In this document: positions 56,449 to 64,000 of the stretch, in pieces
Position numbering within the stretch: position 1 is the stretch's first letter
Layout: every line of letters starts with the position of its first letter
NCBI GenBank assembly: GCA_903885665.1
Contig: CAISJL010000091.1
Location: forward strand, 1 to 64,000
Length of the DNA stretch: 64,000 bases
Source of the DNA: an uncultured beta proteobacterium
Lineage (GTDB): Bacteria; Pseudomonadota; Gammaproteobacteria; Burkholderiales; SG8-41
Direction of reading: 5' to 3'
The notes under the pieces: generated by a model
The model's database searches: none
Seen by the model: the letters and a program-made list of their open reading frames with translations, nothing else
Told to the model about the DNA's origin: nothing
Made by a program: the position numbers and the translations under genes

Positions 56449-57204
56449 TTATAGCGCGCAGAAGGTGAGTTCAAACGCAATATCATCTTCAGCTGGTTTA
56501 GGGCGTTGCGCGCCCTCTTGTACCGTAAAGCGAATATTCAGCGCATATTTATTAGCGCTGATTTCGGGCACGCAATTGTATTGATCATCAAGGCTTACAC
56601 GAAGCATTTGAGCAACACGCCCCCCCATCATTTGCTGATAGACACCTTGTTGAGCAATTTGTTGCGTTGCTTTGCTACTGCCACGCAATAACTTCAAAAC
56701 AATTTGCATGGCATCTCGTGTGGGTAAGAATGGCGCAATCCATTGATTCAGTGCTTGACGCCGTGAATCGGAGCTTTGTTGTAGCCAAAAGTAGTAAGAC
56801 GGTAAATCAAATTGGCAGACGCCGCCAGGGATGACAGTGCGTTGTTTAATGCTCATCAGCCATTCGTTATCGCGTAACTCCTGACCTAACTTGCCAGAGG
56901 CTTGTAGGAGCTGCGTGGATGCCGATTCAATTTGATTCAACACATGCGATAGCGCATCCTCAGAGATTTCGGGATTGCCACGCAAGGCTAGCAACACTTG
57001 TTTTTGGCGGTCGAGTTCTTGGAGTAAGTCAGATTTTAAATCGGCGCGACTAGCCACCTCTAGAATTTCAAAAACCAGAAGTAGGGCAATATGATGGTCG
57101 TTGGCCACTTCACGTGATTCATAGCAGTGAAATCGGCCAAAGAGGTCCTCAAGGCGCAATAAGGTGCGCACACGTTCACTTAATGGATGCTCGTAGACAA
57201 TCAC
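56449..57204 (-). CDS. zapD: cell division protein ZapD
   Basis: A 251-residue cytoplasmic protein that binds the FtsZ C-terminal peptide and bundles Z-ring filaments. The N-terminal YEHPLSERVRTLLRLEDLF (about 4-22) is the family hallmark, with helical regions to about 110 and a beta-rich C-terminal domain. The helical ALNQWIAPFLPTRDAMQIVLKLLR region also fits. Lies between coaE and yacG as in other proteobacteria. A 110-base AT-rich gap follows coaE. Confidence 0.92.
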   Translation of the reverse strand: MIVYEHPLSERVRTLLRLEDLFGRFHCYESREVANDHHIALLLVFEILEVASRADLKSDLLQELDRQKQVLLALRGNPEISEDALSHVLNQIESASTQLLQASGKLGQELRDNEWLMSIKQRTVIPGGVCQFDLPSYYFWLQQSSDSRRQALNQWIAPFLPTRDAMQIVLKLLRGSSKATQQIAQQGVYQQMMGGRVAQMLRVSLDDQYNCVPEISANKYALNIRFTVQEGAQRPKPAEDDIAFELTFCAL

Positions 57205-57314
57205 GCCGGGCGACCTTGAATGTTTTGAGTTGTTGACTAATTCGCGGAGTATCTTATAAAAATAAAGAAAAATAAAGACTTATAGTGCAAGTCTTTAAAT
57301 AATAAGCTCATAAA

Positions 57315-57926
57315 TTAAAGTGCATGGGATTTCAAGTCAAGATATTTTTGATGCAGCGCAGCAACTTGCTGCCGCAGATACGCTAAATCGCGGTCATTGA
57401 CAATCACATCATCCGCCGCCGCTAAGCGTTGGTCGCGAGTGCATTGAGCGGCCATGATCGAAGCGATTGTCTCTGTAGTAAGTTGGCTGCGCTGCATGGT
57501 GCGGCTGACTTGTAAAGACTCAGGGCAATCCACCACCAGAATGCGTTCGATCAGTTGACGATAACTGCCGGACTCGATCAATAACGGCACCGCGAGTAAT
57601 ACATAGGGCGCGTTAGTCGCGGCACGAACCCGATGCTCTGCAGTAGCGCGAATTTGTGGATGCAGGATGGACTCTAATCGTGTACGTTGTGAAGCATCTT
57701 GGAAGACTAGTTTGCGCATTGCTGAACGATCTAGTGCGCCTTCAGGGGTGCAGACCGCATCACCAAAACTGTTGCGGATTGCCGGCATTGCAGCACCGTG
57801 AGCGGTAGTTAATTCGTGTGCAATGACATCGGTGTCGACTAACGCGGCACCTAGCTCCTGAAATAGTGTCGCAGTTTGCGACTTACCAGATCCAATACCG
57901 CCAGTAATACCAATACAACAAATCAT
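57315..57926 (-). CDS. coaE: dephospho-CoA kinase CoaE
   Basis: It phosphorylates the ribose 3'-hydroxyl of dephospho-CoA in the last step of coenzyme A synthesis. The P-loop ITGGIGSGKSQTATLF is at about 8-23, VDTDVIAHEL (about 31-40) supplies the nucleoside-binding aspartates, and LLIESGSYRQLIERILVVD lies mid-protein. 203 residues (E. coli 206). With coaX at 14404 it gives the first and last CoA steps. It starts three bases after the pilD stop, so the genes are in one transcript. Confidence 0.95.
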   Translation of the reverse strand: MICCIGITGGIGSGKSQTATLFQELGAALVDTDVIAHELTTAHGAAMPAIRNSFGDAVCTPEGALDRSAMRKLVFQDASQRTRLESILHPQIRATAEHRVRAATNAPYVLLAVPLLIESGSYRQLIERILVVDCPESLQVSRTMQRSQLTTETIASIMAAQCTRDQRLAAADDVIVNDRDLAYLRQQVAALHQKYLDLKSHAL

Positions 57927-57929
57927 AAT

Positions 57930-58790
57930 TTAGAGTCGACCTAAATAAAGCTGGGTTAAGGTATTGCCATAAAATAGAGCCACTAGACCGCCAATCGCCA
58001 GAAAAGGCCCAAAAGGTAAAGGCACATGGCGATCTCTGCCGGTAACGACAATGAGTGTAACCCCAACTATAGCACCTGCAATAGAGGACAATAAAATGGT
58101 TAATGGAAGCTGTTGCCAGCCCAACCAAGCGCCAATTGCAGCTAACAGTTTGAAGTCACCGTAGCCCATACCTTCTTTGCCCGTCGCCCATTTGAAGAGC
58201 CAAAAAATAGACCACAGTGTCAGGTAACCAATCACTGCACCAACTACGGCATCTTGCAGAGGGGCATAAGTTTGATTTAAGTTAAAAATCAGGCCCAACC
58301 ATAAGATGGGCAAAGTAATGCTATCAGGAAGATAGAAGGTATCGATATCGATGCCGGTGAGGGCGATCATTGACCAACAAAAGATCAATGCGCCTGCCAG
58401 CGCCAGGCTCCACCCAAAGTGCCAAGCAGCATAGGCAGATAAAAGGGCAGTGATGAGTTCAACAATAGGGTAACGCACCGAAATCGCAGTGCTGCAACCT
58501 GCACATTTACCGCGCAAGTATAGGTAACTTACGACTGGAATATTCTCGAGGGCGGTAATCGGGCGCGCACAGCTGGGGCATTGGGAGCGCGGCCAGGCTA
58601 GGTTATAGGGTTCTGATGCAGTGATCGGGGTGCCTAAAATTTCTGAGCTATCTGTGTGCCATTGCATCTCCATCATTTTCGGTAGTCGATGAATCACTAC
58701 ATTTAAAAAACTTCCGACGCATAACCCCAGAACAGCTGCGGTAATCACGAGCATGCTAGGTGATTCAAACAGTATGGATATCGGTGCCAT
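57930..58790 (-). CDS. pilD: prepilin leader peptidase / N-methyltransferase PilD
   Basis: An inner-membrane aspartyl protease that cleaves type IV prepilin leaders and methylates the new N-terminus. The cytoplasmic zinc loop has CPSC (about 52-55) and CAGC (about 77-80). The catalytic aspartates lie in TGIDIDTFYLPDSIT (about 137-151) and GYGDFKLLAAIGAWLG (about 193-208). Eight membrane helices. 286 residues. Its start overlaps the pilC stop by one base. Confidence 0.94.
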   Translation of the reverse strand: MAPISILFESPSMLVITAAVLGLCVGSFLNVVIHRLPKMMEMQWHTDSSEILGTPITASEPYNLAWPRSQCPSCARPITALENIPVVSYLYLRGKCAGCSTAISVRYPIVELITALLSAYAAWHFGWSLALAGALIFCWSMIALTGIDIDTFYLPDSITLPILWLGLIFNLNQTYAPLQDAVVGAVIGYLTLWSIFWLFKWATGKEGMGYGDFKLLAAIGAWLGWQQLPLTILLSSIAGAIVGVTLIVVTGRDRHVPLPFGPFLAIGGLVALFYGNTLTQLYLGRL

Positions 58791-60016
58791 TAGCCCGCCA
58801 TCTGAAAAATAGGCAAATACATTGCAATGATAATGCTGCCAATAATGACACCAAGTAATGTGATGAGTAATGGCTCCATCAAGCTTGACATCGATTTAAC
58901 CATATCATCGACCTCAGCTTCATAGAAATCTGCACATTTCCCCAGCATATCATCTAGAGACCCAGACTCCTCACCAATTAAGGCCATTTGTATCACCATG
59001 TTAGGGAACACGCCTGTCGCTTGCATGGAGAGAGATAGGCCTGCGCCAGTAGATACTTCTGATTGAATCGTTTTAGTCGCAGTGAAGTAAACATGATTGC
59101 CAGCCGCGCTAGCGACAGAGTTGAGCGCTTCAACCAGCGGCAAACCTGCTGTGAACATGGTTGCAAGGGTGCGGCACCAACGTGAAACCGCTGACTTTTT
59201 GAACAGTGCTCCAAATATGGGAATATGCAATAAAAAGTGATCCATGTTTTGTTGCATTGTTTGGGAGCGTTTCCAGGTCCAAAAGAAAAGCCAAATACCA
59301 AAACTAGTGGCACCTAAGATGAAGATCCAATTGTTTAGAAAAAACTGCGAACAATCAACTAGCAGTTGTGTTGGTGCGGGTAATGCTCGGCCGGAGCTTT
59401 TAAAAATAGCCTGAAATTTAGGAACCACAAACAGCAACATGCCCAGCACCACAATTAATGCGATCATTAATACGGTAATCGGGTAGAAGAGCGCAGCCTT
59501 TATTTTAGATTTAATAGCTAATATTTTTTCTTGATGAGTGGCTAGTCGCTCGAGAAGGCTATCAAGAATACCAGCTGCTTCAGCTGCGCCAATCAAGCCG
59601 CAAAATAAGCTATCAAATTTCAACGGATGTTTTTCAAATGCTTGTTTGAGACTCATTCCAGTCTCAATATCACTTTTAATTTGTCGGAGTAATTTAGCCA
59701 CCTCTGGATTGCTCGCGCCATCACTCACAATGTCAAAGGCTTTAATTAGCGGCACACCAGCTTTTAGCATAGTCGCGAGTTGGCGAGTAAATAAGGCCAC
59801 ATCTTTTTCACTGACAGAGCCGCCAAAACTAAATTTAAATTCTTTACGTGCCTTGGATACTTCAACAATTTTAATGCCTTGGCGACGAAGAGCTGTTTTA
59901 ACAAAGGCCTCATTCGGCGCTTGCATTTCGCCCCGGATGGTCTTGCCAGCGCGGTCGCGTCCATGCCAACGATAAGTGGAATCGGTGGACGCTTTAGTAG
60001 AGGATATAGCTGCCAT
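58790..60016 (-). CDS. pilC: type IV pilus inner-membrane platform protein PilC
   Basis: A polytopic inner-membrane protein of the GspF/PilC family that couples the PilB and PilT motors to pilin. Two repeated T2SSF domains are seen, at about 65-195 and 270-400 with DVALFTRQLATMLKAGVPL and SRWCRTLATMFTAGLPLVEA. The initial RWHGRDRAGKTIRGEM is typical. ATG 60016 (408 residues) is preferred to 60052, because the family is about 405 long and a TAGG sequence precedes it. Normally pilB lies just upstream in this order; here it is missing. Confidence 0.92.
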   Translation of the reverse strand: MAAISSTKASTDSTYRWHGRDRAGKTIRGEMQAPNEAFVKTALRRQGIKIVEVSKARKEFKFSFGGSVSEKDVALFTRQLATMLKAGVPLIKAFDIVSDGASNPEVAKLLRQIKSDIETGMSLKQAFEKHPLKFDSLFCGLIGAAEAAGILDSLLERLATHQEKILAIKSKIKAALFYPITVLMIALIVVLGMLLFVVPKFQAIFKSSGRALPAPTQLLVDCSQFFLNNWIFILGATSFGIWLFFWTWKRSQTMQQNMDHFLLHIPIFGALFKKSAVSRWCRTLATMFTAGLPLVEALNSVASAAGNHVYFTATKTIQSEVSTGAGLSLSMQATGVFPNMVIQMALIGEESGSLDDMLGKCADFYEAEVDDMVKSMSSLMEPLLITLLGVIIGSIIIAMYLPIFQMAG

Positions 60017-60243
60017 AGATAACCTAGAAAAAAGAAATGAGAGTGTAAACAATAAGCAATGTAAGGGGGGCGTATTGAAATCAATAGTGCTTCCCTAACC
60101 TGAATCTGAGGCTATGATAGCAGTGTCTATTCTGATTGTGGATTACAGAGCAAGAAATAGCGCATCACAGGTATCATTATTTAGATACCATTAACATCGA
60201 GTATCATTTTTGATGGTGGCTAGCCTGTATCAAAGACAGGTGA

Positions 60244-61548
60244 TCAAGATGATTTCATGATTCTCGATGAATGTAGGCGAATTATTTTAATAGCACGATC
60301 TTGAGTTTGCACTATTTCTAACGTGTGGTTAGCGATGCGCACGCTGGTGTTAGGCTCCGGAATGGTTTGCAAATGCTCCAGAATTAATCCGTTAATAGTT
60401 TTGGCATTTTCTAGCGGAAAATTAAAGCCGAGTTTACGATTCAAATCGCGTAGCAGAGTGCCCCCTTCAACCAAATAGCTACCATCAGTTTGTTGATGTA
60501 GGCCGCGGGTGTTCAGTGGCGATTGGGTTGTGAACTCTCCGACAATTTCTTCCAAAATATCCTCTAGTGTGATCAGGCCTTTGAGCTCACCATACTCATC
60601 GACCACTAAGCTCAGACGTCCCTGGCGTTCTTGGAAATTTTGCATTTGTGATAGCAATGGCGTGGTCGTTGGTACAAAGATGGGTGCGCGAATAATTTCA
60701 CGCAGTTGCTCATGACTGAATTCTTCGCGTTGAATCAGTGCAAGCGCATGACGTACGCGTAATATTCCCAGCACATTATTAAGATGTCCTTGATAGATGA
60801 CGACTCGGCGATGGTGGGCAGTGGCGATTTGCGCTGTTAATTCATCGATTGGTAAATCGATATTAATGCCTTCGATTTGATGTTGCGGCACCATCACGTC
60901 ATCGACTGTAATCGCGCCAATTTCGAGTAGATTGAGGAGTACAGATGCATGCTTTTTGGGCAGCGCATTGGAGGACTCCATCACAATCGTGCGAATCTCA
61001 TCGATAGACAAAGGCTGTGGACCGGACTCTTGTGGTTTGAGTCGCAGTAGTCGTATTGTCATATTCAAAATGACATCGGTAGATGCACTCAAAAAAGAAA
61101 CAAAAGGCGCTGAGAGTATCGCGAGTCCGCGCATCGGTAGTGCGATATAGCGGGCAATCGATACTGCACTATGCTGACCAAGTCGTTTGGGTACGATTTC
61201 GCCGATCACGATCGACAGATAGGTGATGCATAATACGACAATGCCTGTGGCCATGAAGCGGCTTAATTGTGGTTCTATGCCTAGCGTGCTTAACCACACG
61301 GCAAACGGCTCAGCCAAGATAGCCTCTCCGACAATGCCATTGAGTAAGCCAATCGAGGTGATGCCTATTTGTACGGTCGATAGGAAGCGGGTCGGCTCGG
61401 CGCTGAGTTTGATTGCCGCTGCAGCTAAGCGGTCGCCTCGTTGGGCGAGAGTAGCAAGGCGTGACGGTCTAGCGGTCAGCAATGCAACTTCCGACATCGC
61501 GAATGCGCCATTGAGTAGAATTAGACTACAAAGGAGAATGATTTCCAT
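60244..61548 (-). CDS. CNNM/CorC-type (HlyC/CorC) membrane transporter
   Basis: A 434-residue membrane protein with an N-terminal DUF21/CNNM domain (about 1-185, four hydrophobic segments), a CBS pair (about 205-325, with DVMVPQHQIEGI and SLVVDEYGELKGLITLEDILEEIVGEF, residues 317-341) and a C-terminal CorC/HlyC domain (about 350-425). The family is tied to divalent metal (Mg/Co) transport or resistance, though exact activity differs among members. It sits between ccsA-like and pilC, where pilB would be expected. Confidence 0.88.
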   Translation of the reverse strand: MEIILLCSLILLNGAFAMSEVALLTARPSRLATLAQRGDRLAAAAIKLSAEPTRFLSTVQIGITSIGLLNGIVGEAILAEPFAVWLSTLGIEPQLSRFMATGIVVLCITYLSIVIGEIVPKRLGQHSAVSIARYIALPMRGLAILSAPFVSFLSASTDVILNMTIRLLRLKPQESGPQPLSIDEIRTIVMESSNALPKKHASVLLNLLEIGAITVDDVMVPQHQIEGINIDLPIDELTAQIATAHHRRVVIYQGHLNNVLGILRVRHALALIQREEFSHEQLREIIRAPIFVPTTTPLLSQMQNFQERQGRLSLVVDEYGELKGLITLEDILEEIVGEFTTQSPLNTRGLHQQTDGSYLVEGGTLLRDLNRKLGFNFPLENAKTINGLILEHLQTIPEPNTSVRIANHTLEIVQTQDRAIKIIRLHSSRIMKSS

Positions 61549-61605
61549 GGAATGCTCTACGATGGTTGGAATACGCGAGTGTGCGCGTATTCGGTGCTAT
61601 TAAAA

Positions 61606-62466
61606 TCAGCCACGCCCAAGCAGAATTTCAATCACAAATTTACTGCCCAGGTAGGCTAATACCAAGAACAAAAATCCAATCAATGTCCATCGAATGGCAA
61701 TACGCCCCCGCCAACCATATCGATGACGGCCAATTAATAAGGTGGCAAACACCATCCACGAGAAAATACCAAAAACAGTTTTATGATTAAACTGAACCGC
61801 TTTATGGAAAATCTCTTCAGAAAAGATAATGCCCGACATTAAGGTCAGGGTGAGGCAGATAAAACCAGCCCAGATCATCTTGAAAAGCAATGCTTCCATG
61901 GTTAGTAGTGGCGGTAGGTGACGTAGCCCTATTGGTAGGGCAGGTCTGTGGAGGTGACGCTGTAGCATACGCATCAGCAACACATGCAGTGATGCTATTG
62001 TAAACAGGCTGTAAGCCAACATAGCAATCAGTAAGTGTAGTTTAAACGCCCACAGCTCCGTGTTCTCAATGGCGCGCGTTGGCGCTAGAAATGGCGGCAG
62101 TGCTGCTGACATGGCGGCAAATGGGAGCACTAAGGAATGCAGGCCTAGCAGCGGATAAAACCAGTGCCCTAGCCAGTAGATCATTACGGTGAGCCATAAA
62201 ATGACGGAAATCGAGTCGCCGAGTCCAATGTAGAGAAGGCCATCGAAAAACATGTGCTTGTAGAGTGCTACAGCATGTATCAATAGAGTTGTGGCGATTG
62301 TGAATTGGAGCAGTCGATCATGGCTTGGCTGTGGTCGGAATTGCGCAATCGAGCTTGTCCATTGTCGCTGCCAGAGGTAGAGTGCGATAATGCTGTAGAG
62401 GCTGGCGCTCAGGAAAAACAACCCTGGCGCAGTCGTGAGATACGTTAAAATAACGGGCATGGACAT
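61606..62466 (-). CDS. CcsA/YpjD-like cytochrome c assembly family membrane protein
   Basis: A 286-residue inner-membrane protein with about eight hydrophobic segments, of the YpjD/CcsA group next to ffh in many proteobacteria. WAFKLHLLIAMLAYSLFTIASLH (about 133-155; the K-L-H-L-L-I core) and the KTVFGIFSWMVFATLL helix with its tail R-W-T-L-I-G-F match the family. True CcsA moves haem for cytochrome c maturation; YpjD members have no settled role. Divergent from ffh, 37 bases apart. Confidence 0.85.
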   Translation of the reverse strand: MSMPVILTYLTTAPGLFFLSASLYSIIALYLWQRQWTSSIAQFRPQPSHDRLLQFTIATTLLIHAVALYKHMFFDGLLYIGLGDSISVILWLTVMIYWLGHWFYPLLGLHSLVLPFAAMSAALPPFLAPTRAIENTELWAFKLHLLIAMLAYSLFTIASLHVLLMRMLQRHLHRPALPIGLRHLPPLLTMEALLFKMIWAGFICLTLTLMSGIIFSEEIFHKAVQFNHKTVFGIFSWMVFATLLIGRHRYGWRGRIAIRWTLIGFLFLVLAYLGSKFVIEILLGRG

Positions 62467-62503
62467 TGTGTAAGTTTAACCCAACCTGAATAATATTGAA
62501 GAT

Positions 62504-63856
62504 ATGTTTGATAATCTGACTGGGCGTCTTGCAAAAGTTGTTAAAACACTGCGCGGTGAAGCGCGCCTGACTGATACCAATATCCAAGAGGCATTGCGTG
62601 ATGTTCGGATGGCCTTGCTTGAGGCTGATGTGGCGCTGCCAGTGGTTAAAGTATTCATAGATCGTGTCCGGGAAAAAGCGATTGGCGAGGAGGTGATTGG
62701 GAGCCTAACTCCAGGTCAAGCCTTAATTGGCATTGTACATCGTGAACTAGTCACCTTGATGGGCGGTTTTAATGAGTCGCTCAATTTAGCTACTCAACCG
62801 CCAGCAGTGATACTCATGGCTGGACTGCAAGGCGCTGGTAAAACTACGAGTGTCGGTAAATTAGCGCTGTGGCTGCGCAGTGAGCAGCGCAAAAAAGTTC
62901 TTTTAGTGAGTTGTGACGTCTATCGTCCGGCAGCGATTGAACAGTTGCGGGTATTGGCAGAGCAAACCGAGGTTGACTTTCACCCTGTTTTGGATGGTGA
63001 GCAACCGGTAGCGATTGCTCAACGTGCGCTGGCCTATGCGCGCACTCACTTTCATGATGTGTTGATTGTTGATACTGCAGGTCGTTTGGCAATTGATCAA
63101 GCGATGATGCAGGAGATTCAGCAGTTGCATGCTGCACTCAAGCCGATTGAGACCTTGTTTGTTGTCGATGCCATGCAAGGCCAGGACGCAGTCAATGTTG
63201 CCCAGGCCTTTGGTGCGGCATTACCCTTAACTGGTGTTATTTTAACCAAGTTAGATGGTGACTCTCGGGGAGGTGCCGCATTGTCGGTGCGGCACGTGAC
63301 CGGGCAACCGATTAAGTTTGTAGGCACCGGCGAGAAGATAAATGGTTTAGAGCCCTTCCATCCCGATCGTTTGGCCTCGCGTATTCTAGGCATGGGCGAT
63401 GTCTTGTCCCTGATTGAAGACGTGCAAAAATCGGTTGATCATGAGCAAGCAGAAAAACTTGCCCGAAAAGTGAAATCTGGTAAGGGTTTTGATTTGGAGG
63501 ATTTCAAGCAACAAGTCGTGCAAATGCGCAAAATGGGTGGTATGAGTGCCTTGATGGACAAACTGCCCTCTGAACTCGCGCGTGCAGCGCAAAACGCTCC
63601 ACAAGTCGACGATAAGTCGATCGCCCGTTTAGAAGGTATTATCAACTCGATGACCGCTCTCGAGCGTGCTAAGCCAGAGTTACTAAAAGCTTCGCGCAAG
63701 CGCCGCATTGCCACTGGTGCTGGGGTTAGCGTGCAAGAGGTTAACCGCTTGCTGAGCCAGTTTGAACAAACTCAGAAAATGATGAAGATGGTTGCCAAAG
63801 GTGGAATGGCCAAAATGATGCGTAACATGAAGGGTATGTTTCCCGGCATGCGTTAA
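62504..63856 (+). CDS. ffh: signal recognition particle protein Ffh
   Basis: The GTPase subunit of SRP, which with 4.5S RNA targets inner-membrane proteins co-translationally. The N domain is followed by the G domain with P-loop GLQGAGKTTSVGKLA (about 106-120), DTAGR (about 190-194) and TKLDGDSRGGAALS (about 248-261). The M domain at the end is methionine-rich (KMMKMVAKGGMAKMMRNMKG) and binds signal peptides and RNA. 450 residues (E. coli 453). ATG at 62504 with no other in-frame candidate before VFDN-type openings. Confidence 0.97.
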   Translation: MFDNLTGRLAKVVKTLRGEARLTDTNIQEALRDVRMALLEADVALPVVKVFIDRVREKAIGEEVIGSLTPGQALIGIVHRELVTLMGGFNESLNLATQPPAVILMAGLQGAGKTTSVGKLALWLRSEQRKKVLLVSCDVYRPAAIEQLRVLAEQTEVDFHPVLDGEQPVAIAQRALAYARTHFHDVLIVDTAGRLAIDQAMMQEIQQLHAALKPIETLFVVDAMQGQDAVNVAQAFGAALPLTGVILTKLDGDSRGGAALSVRHVTGQPIKFVGTGEKINGLEPFHPDRLASRILGMGDVLSLIEDVQKSVDHEQAEKLARKVKSGKGFDLEDFKQQVVQMRKMGGMSALMDKLPSELARAAQNAPQVDDKSIARLEGIINSMTALERAKPELLKASRKRRIATGAGVSVQEVNRLLSQFEQTQKMMKMVAKGGMAKMMRNMKGMFPGMR

Positions 63857-63910
63857 TCTCTGAGAGCGCCTCATTAATTGTTAGATATTGAGACAGTGTA
63901 AAGTGTGCAA

Positions 63911-63926
63911 GCGCCCGTTGGGGCGC
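63911..63926. terminator. hairpin downstream of ffh
   Basis: A perfect GCGCCC / GGGCGC stem with a GTTG loop, followed within six bases by GGTTTTGTT. It lies between ffh and the converging partial gene and could end transcription from ffh. The T run is imperfect. Confidence 0.55.
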
Positions 63927-63937
63927 GATTGGTTTTG

Positions 63938-64000
63938 TTATTTCAGACTAAAACCATGATTTCGAATAAATTGACCAAAATCAGTACGTTCAGGTACTGC
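63938..64000 (-). CDS. C-terminal fragment of an unidentified minus-strand gene
   Basis: The last 63 bases, read on the minus strand, form 20 codons and a TAA stop (VPERTDFGQFIRNHGFSLK is the visible tail). It is only the end of a gene that continues past the window. The fragment is too short to name. Support comes from the open frame to the window edge and the terminator-like hairpin downstream of the stop. Confidence 0.45.
   Translation of the reverse strand, partial: AVPERTDFGQFIRNHGFSLK

Noticed and set aside
60172-60235. GGTATC/GATACC and CCTGT/ACAGG dyads between the CorC-like and pilC genes
   Set aside because: Short stems without T runs; they could be chance and support no specific function.

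Overview
The window looks like chromosome of a betaproteobacterium, most probably of the order Burkholderiales. The gene order rsmI/yraN/diaA/dolP, the rnpB-mraZ junction, the run secA-argJ-DUF815 ATPase-Nudix/ThiE-yacG-zapD-coaE-pilD-pilC, a Bug-type (TctC) binding protein, and a birA-coaX (Baf-type pantothenate kinase) pair all fit that group. Base composition is moderate. This placement is inference from gene content and order; no 16S rRNA gene is present.

Layout: 1-1337 is an AT-rich accessory patch. It holds the end of an IS3-family element followed by two unrecognised genes, one soluble and one with four membrane segments, that abut each other. From 1629 to 13357 is a mixed block, mostly on the minus strand: an arylmalonate-decarboxylase-like protein without its catalytic cysteine, a large secreted alpha/beta hydrolase, ettA (plus strand), a short-chain dehydrogenase, a 7TM diguanylate cyclase, glnS, an S51 peptidase and a Bug receptor. 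From 13433 to 15704 are birA, coaX and rfaE2.

From 15804 to 24893 is a probable light-responsive lipid-modification locus. A MerR-type regulator with a B12-binding photoreceptor domain (LitR/CarH type) is read divergently from eight tightly packed genes: FAD oxidoreductase, DUF1365, cyclopropane-synthase-like methyltransferase, chalcone-isomerase-like protein, GPH-type transporter, DUF3833 lipoprotein, SDR and NTF2-like protein. A di-iron ferritin-like gene lies downstream of the regulator. This is the most interesting region biologically.

From 24918 to 29265 are dolP, diaA, yraN, rsmI, pyrC and the RNase P RNA gene. From 29470 to 48401 is a complete dcw cell-wall and division cluster, mraZ-rsmH-ftsL-ftsI-murE-murF-mraY-murD-ftsW-murG-murC-murB-ddlB-ftsQ-ftsA-ftsZ-lpxC, mostly with overlapping start and stop codons. 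It is preceded by a near-consensus sigma70 promoter and a three-repeat MraZ operator. Then follow a small membrane protein, a DciA-like protein, an M23 peptidase, a strong terminator, secA, argJ, a DUF815 ATPase, a Nudix-ThiE fusion, yacG, zapD, coaE, pilD, pilC (no pilB beside it), a CorC-like transporter, a CcsA/YpjD-like protein and ffh. The last 63 bases are the C-terminus of an unidentified minus-strand gene.
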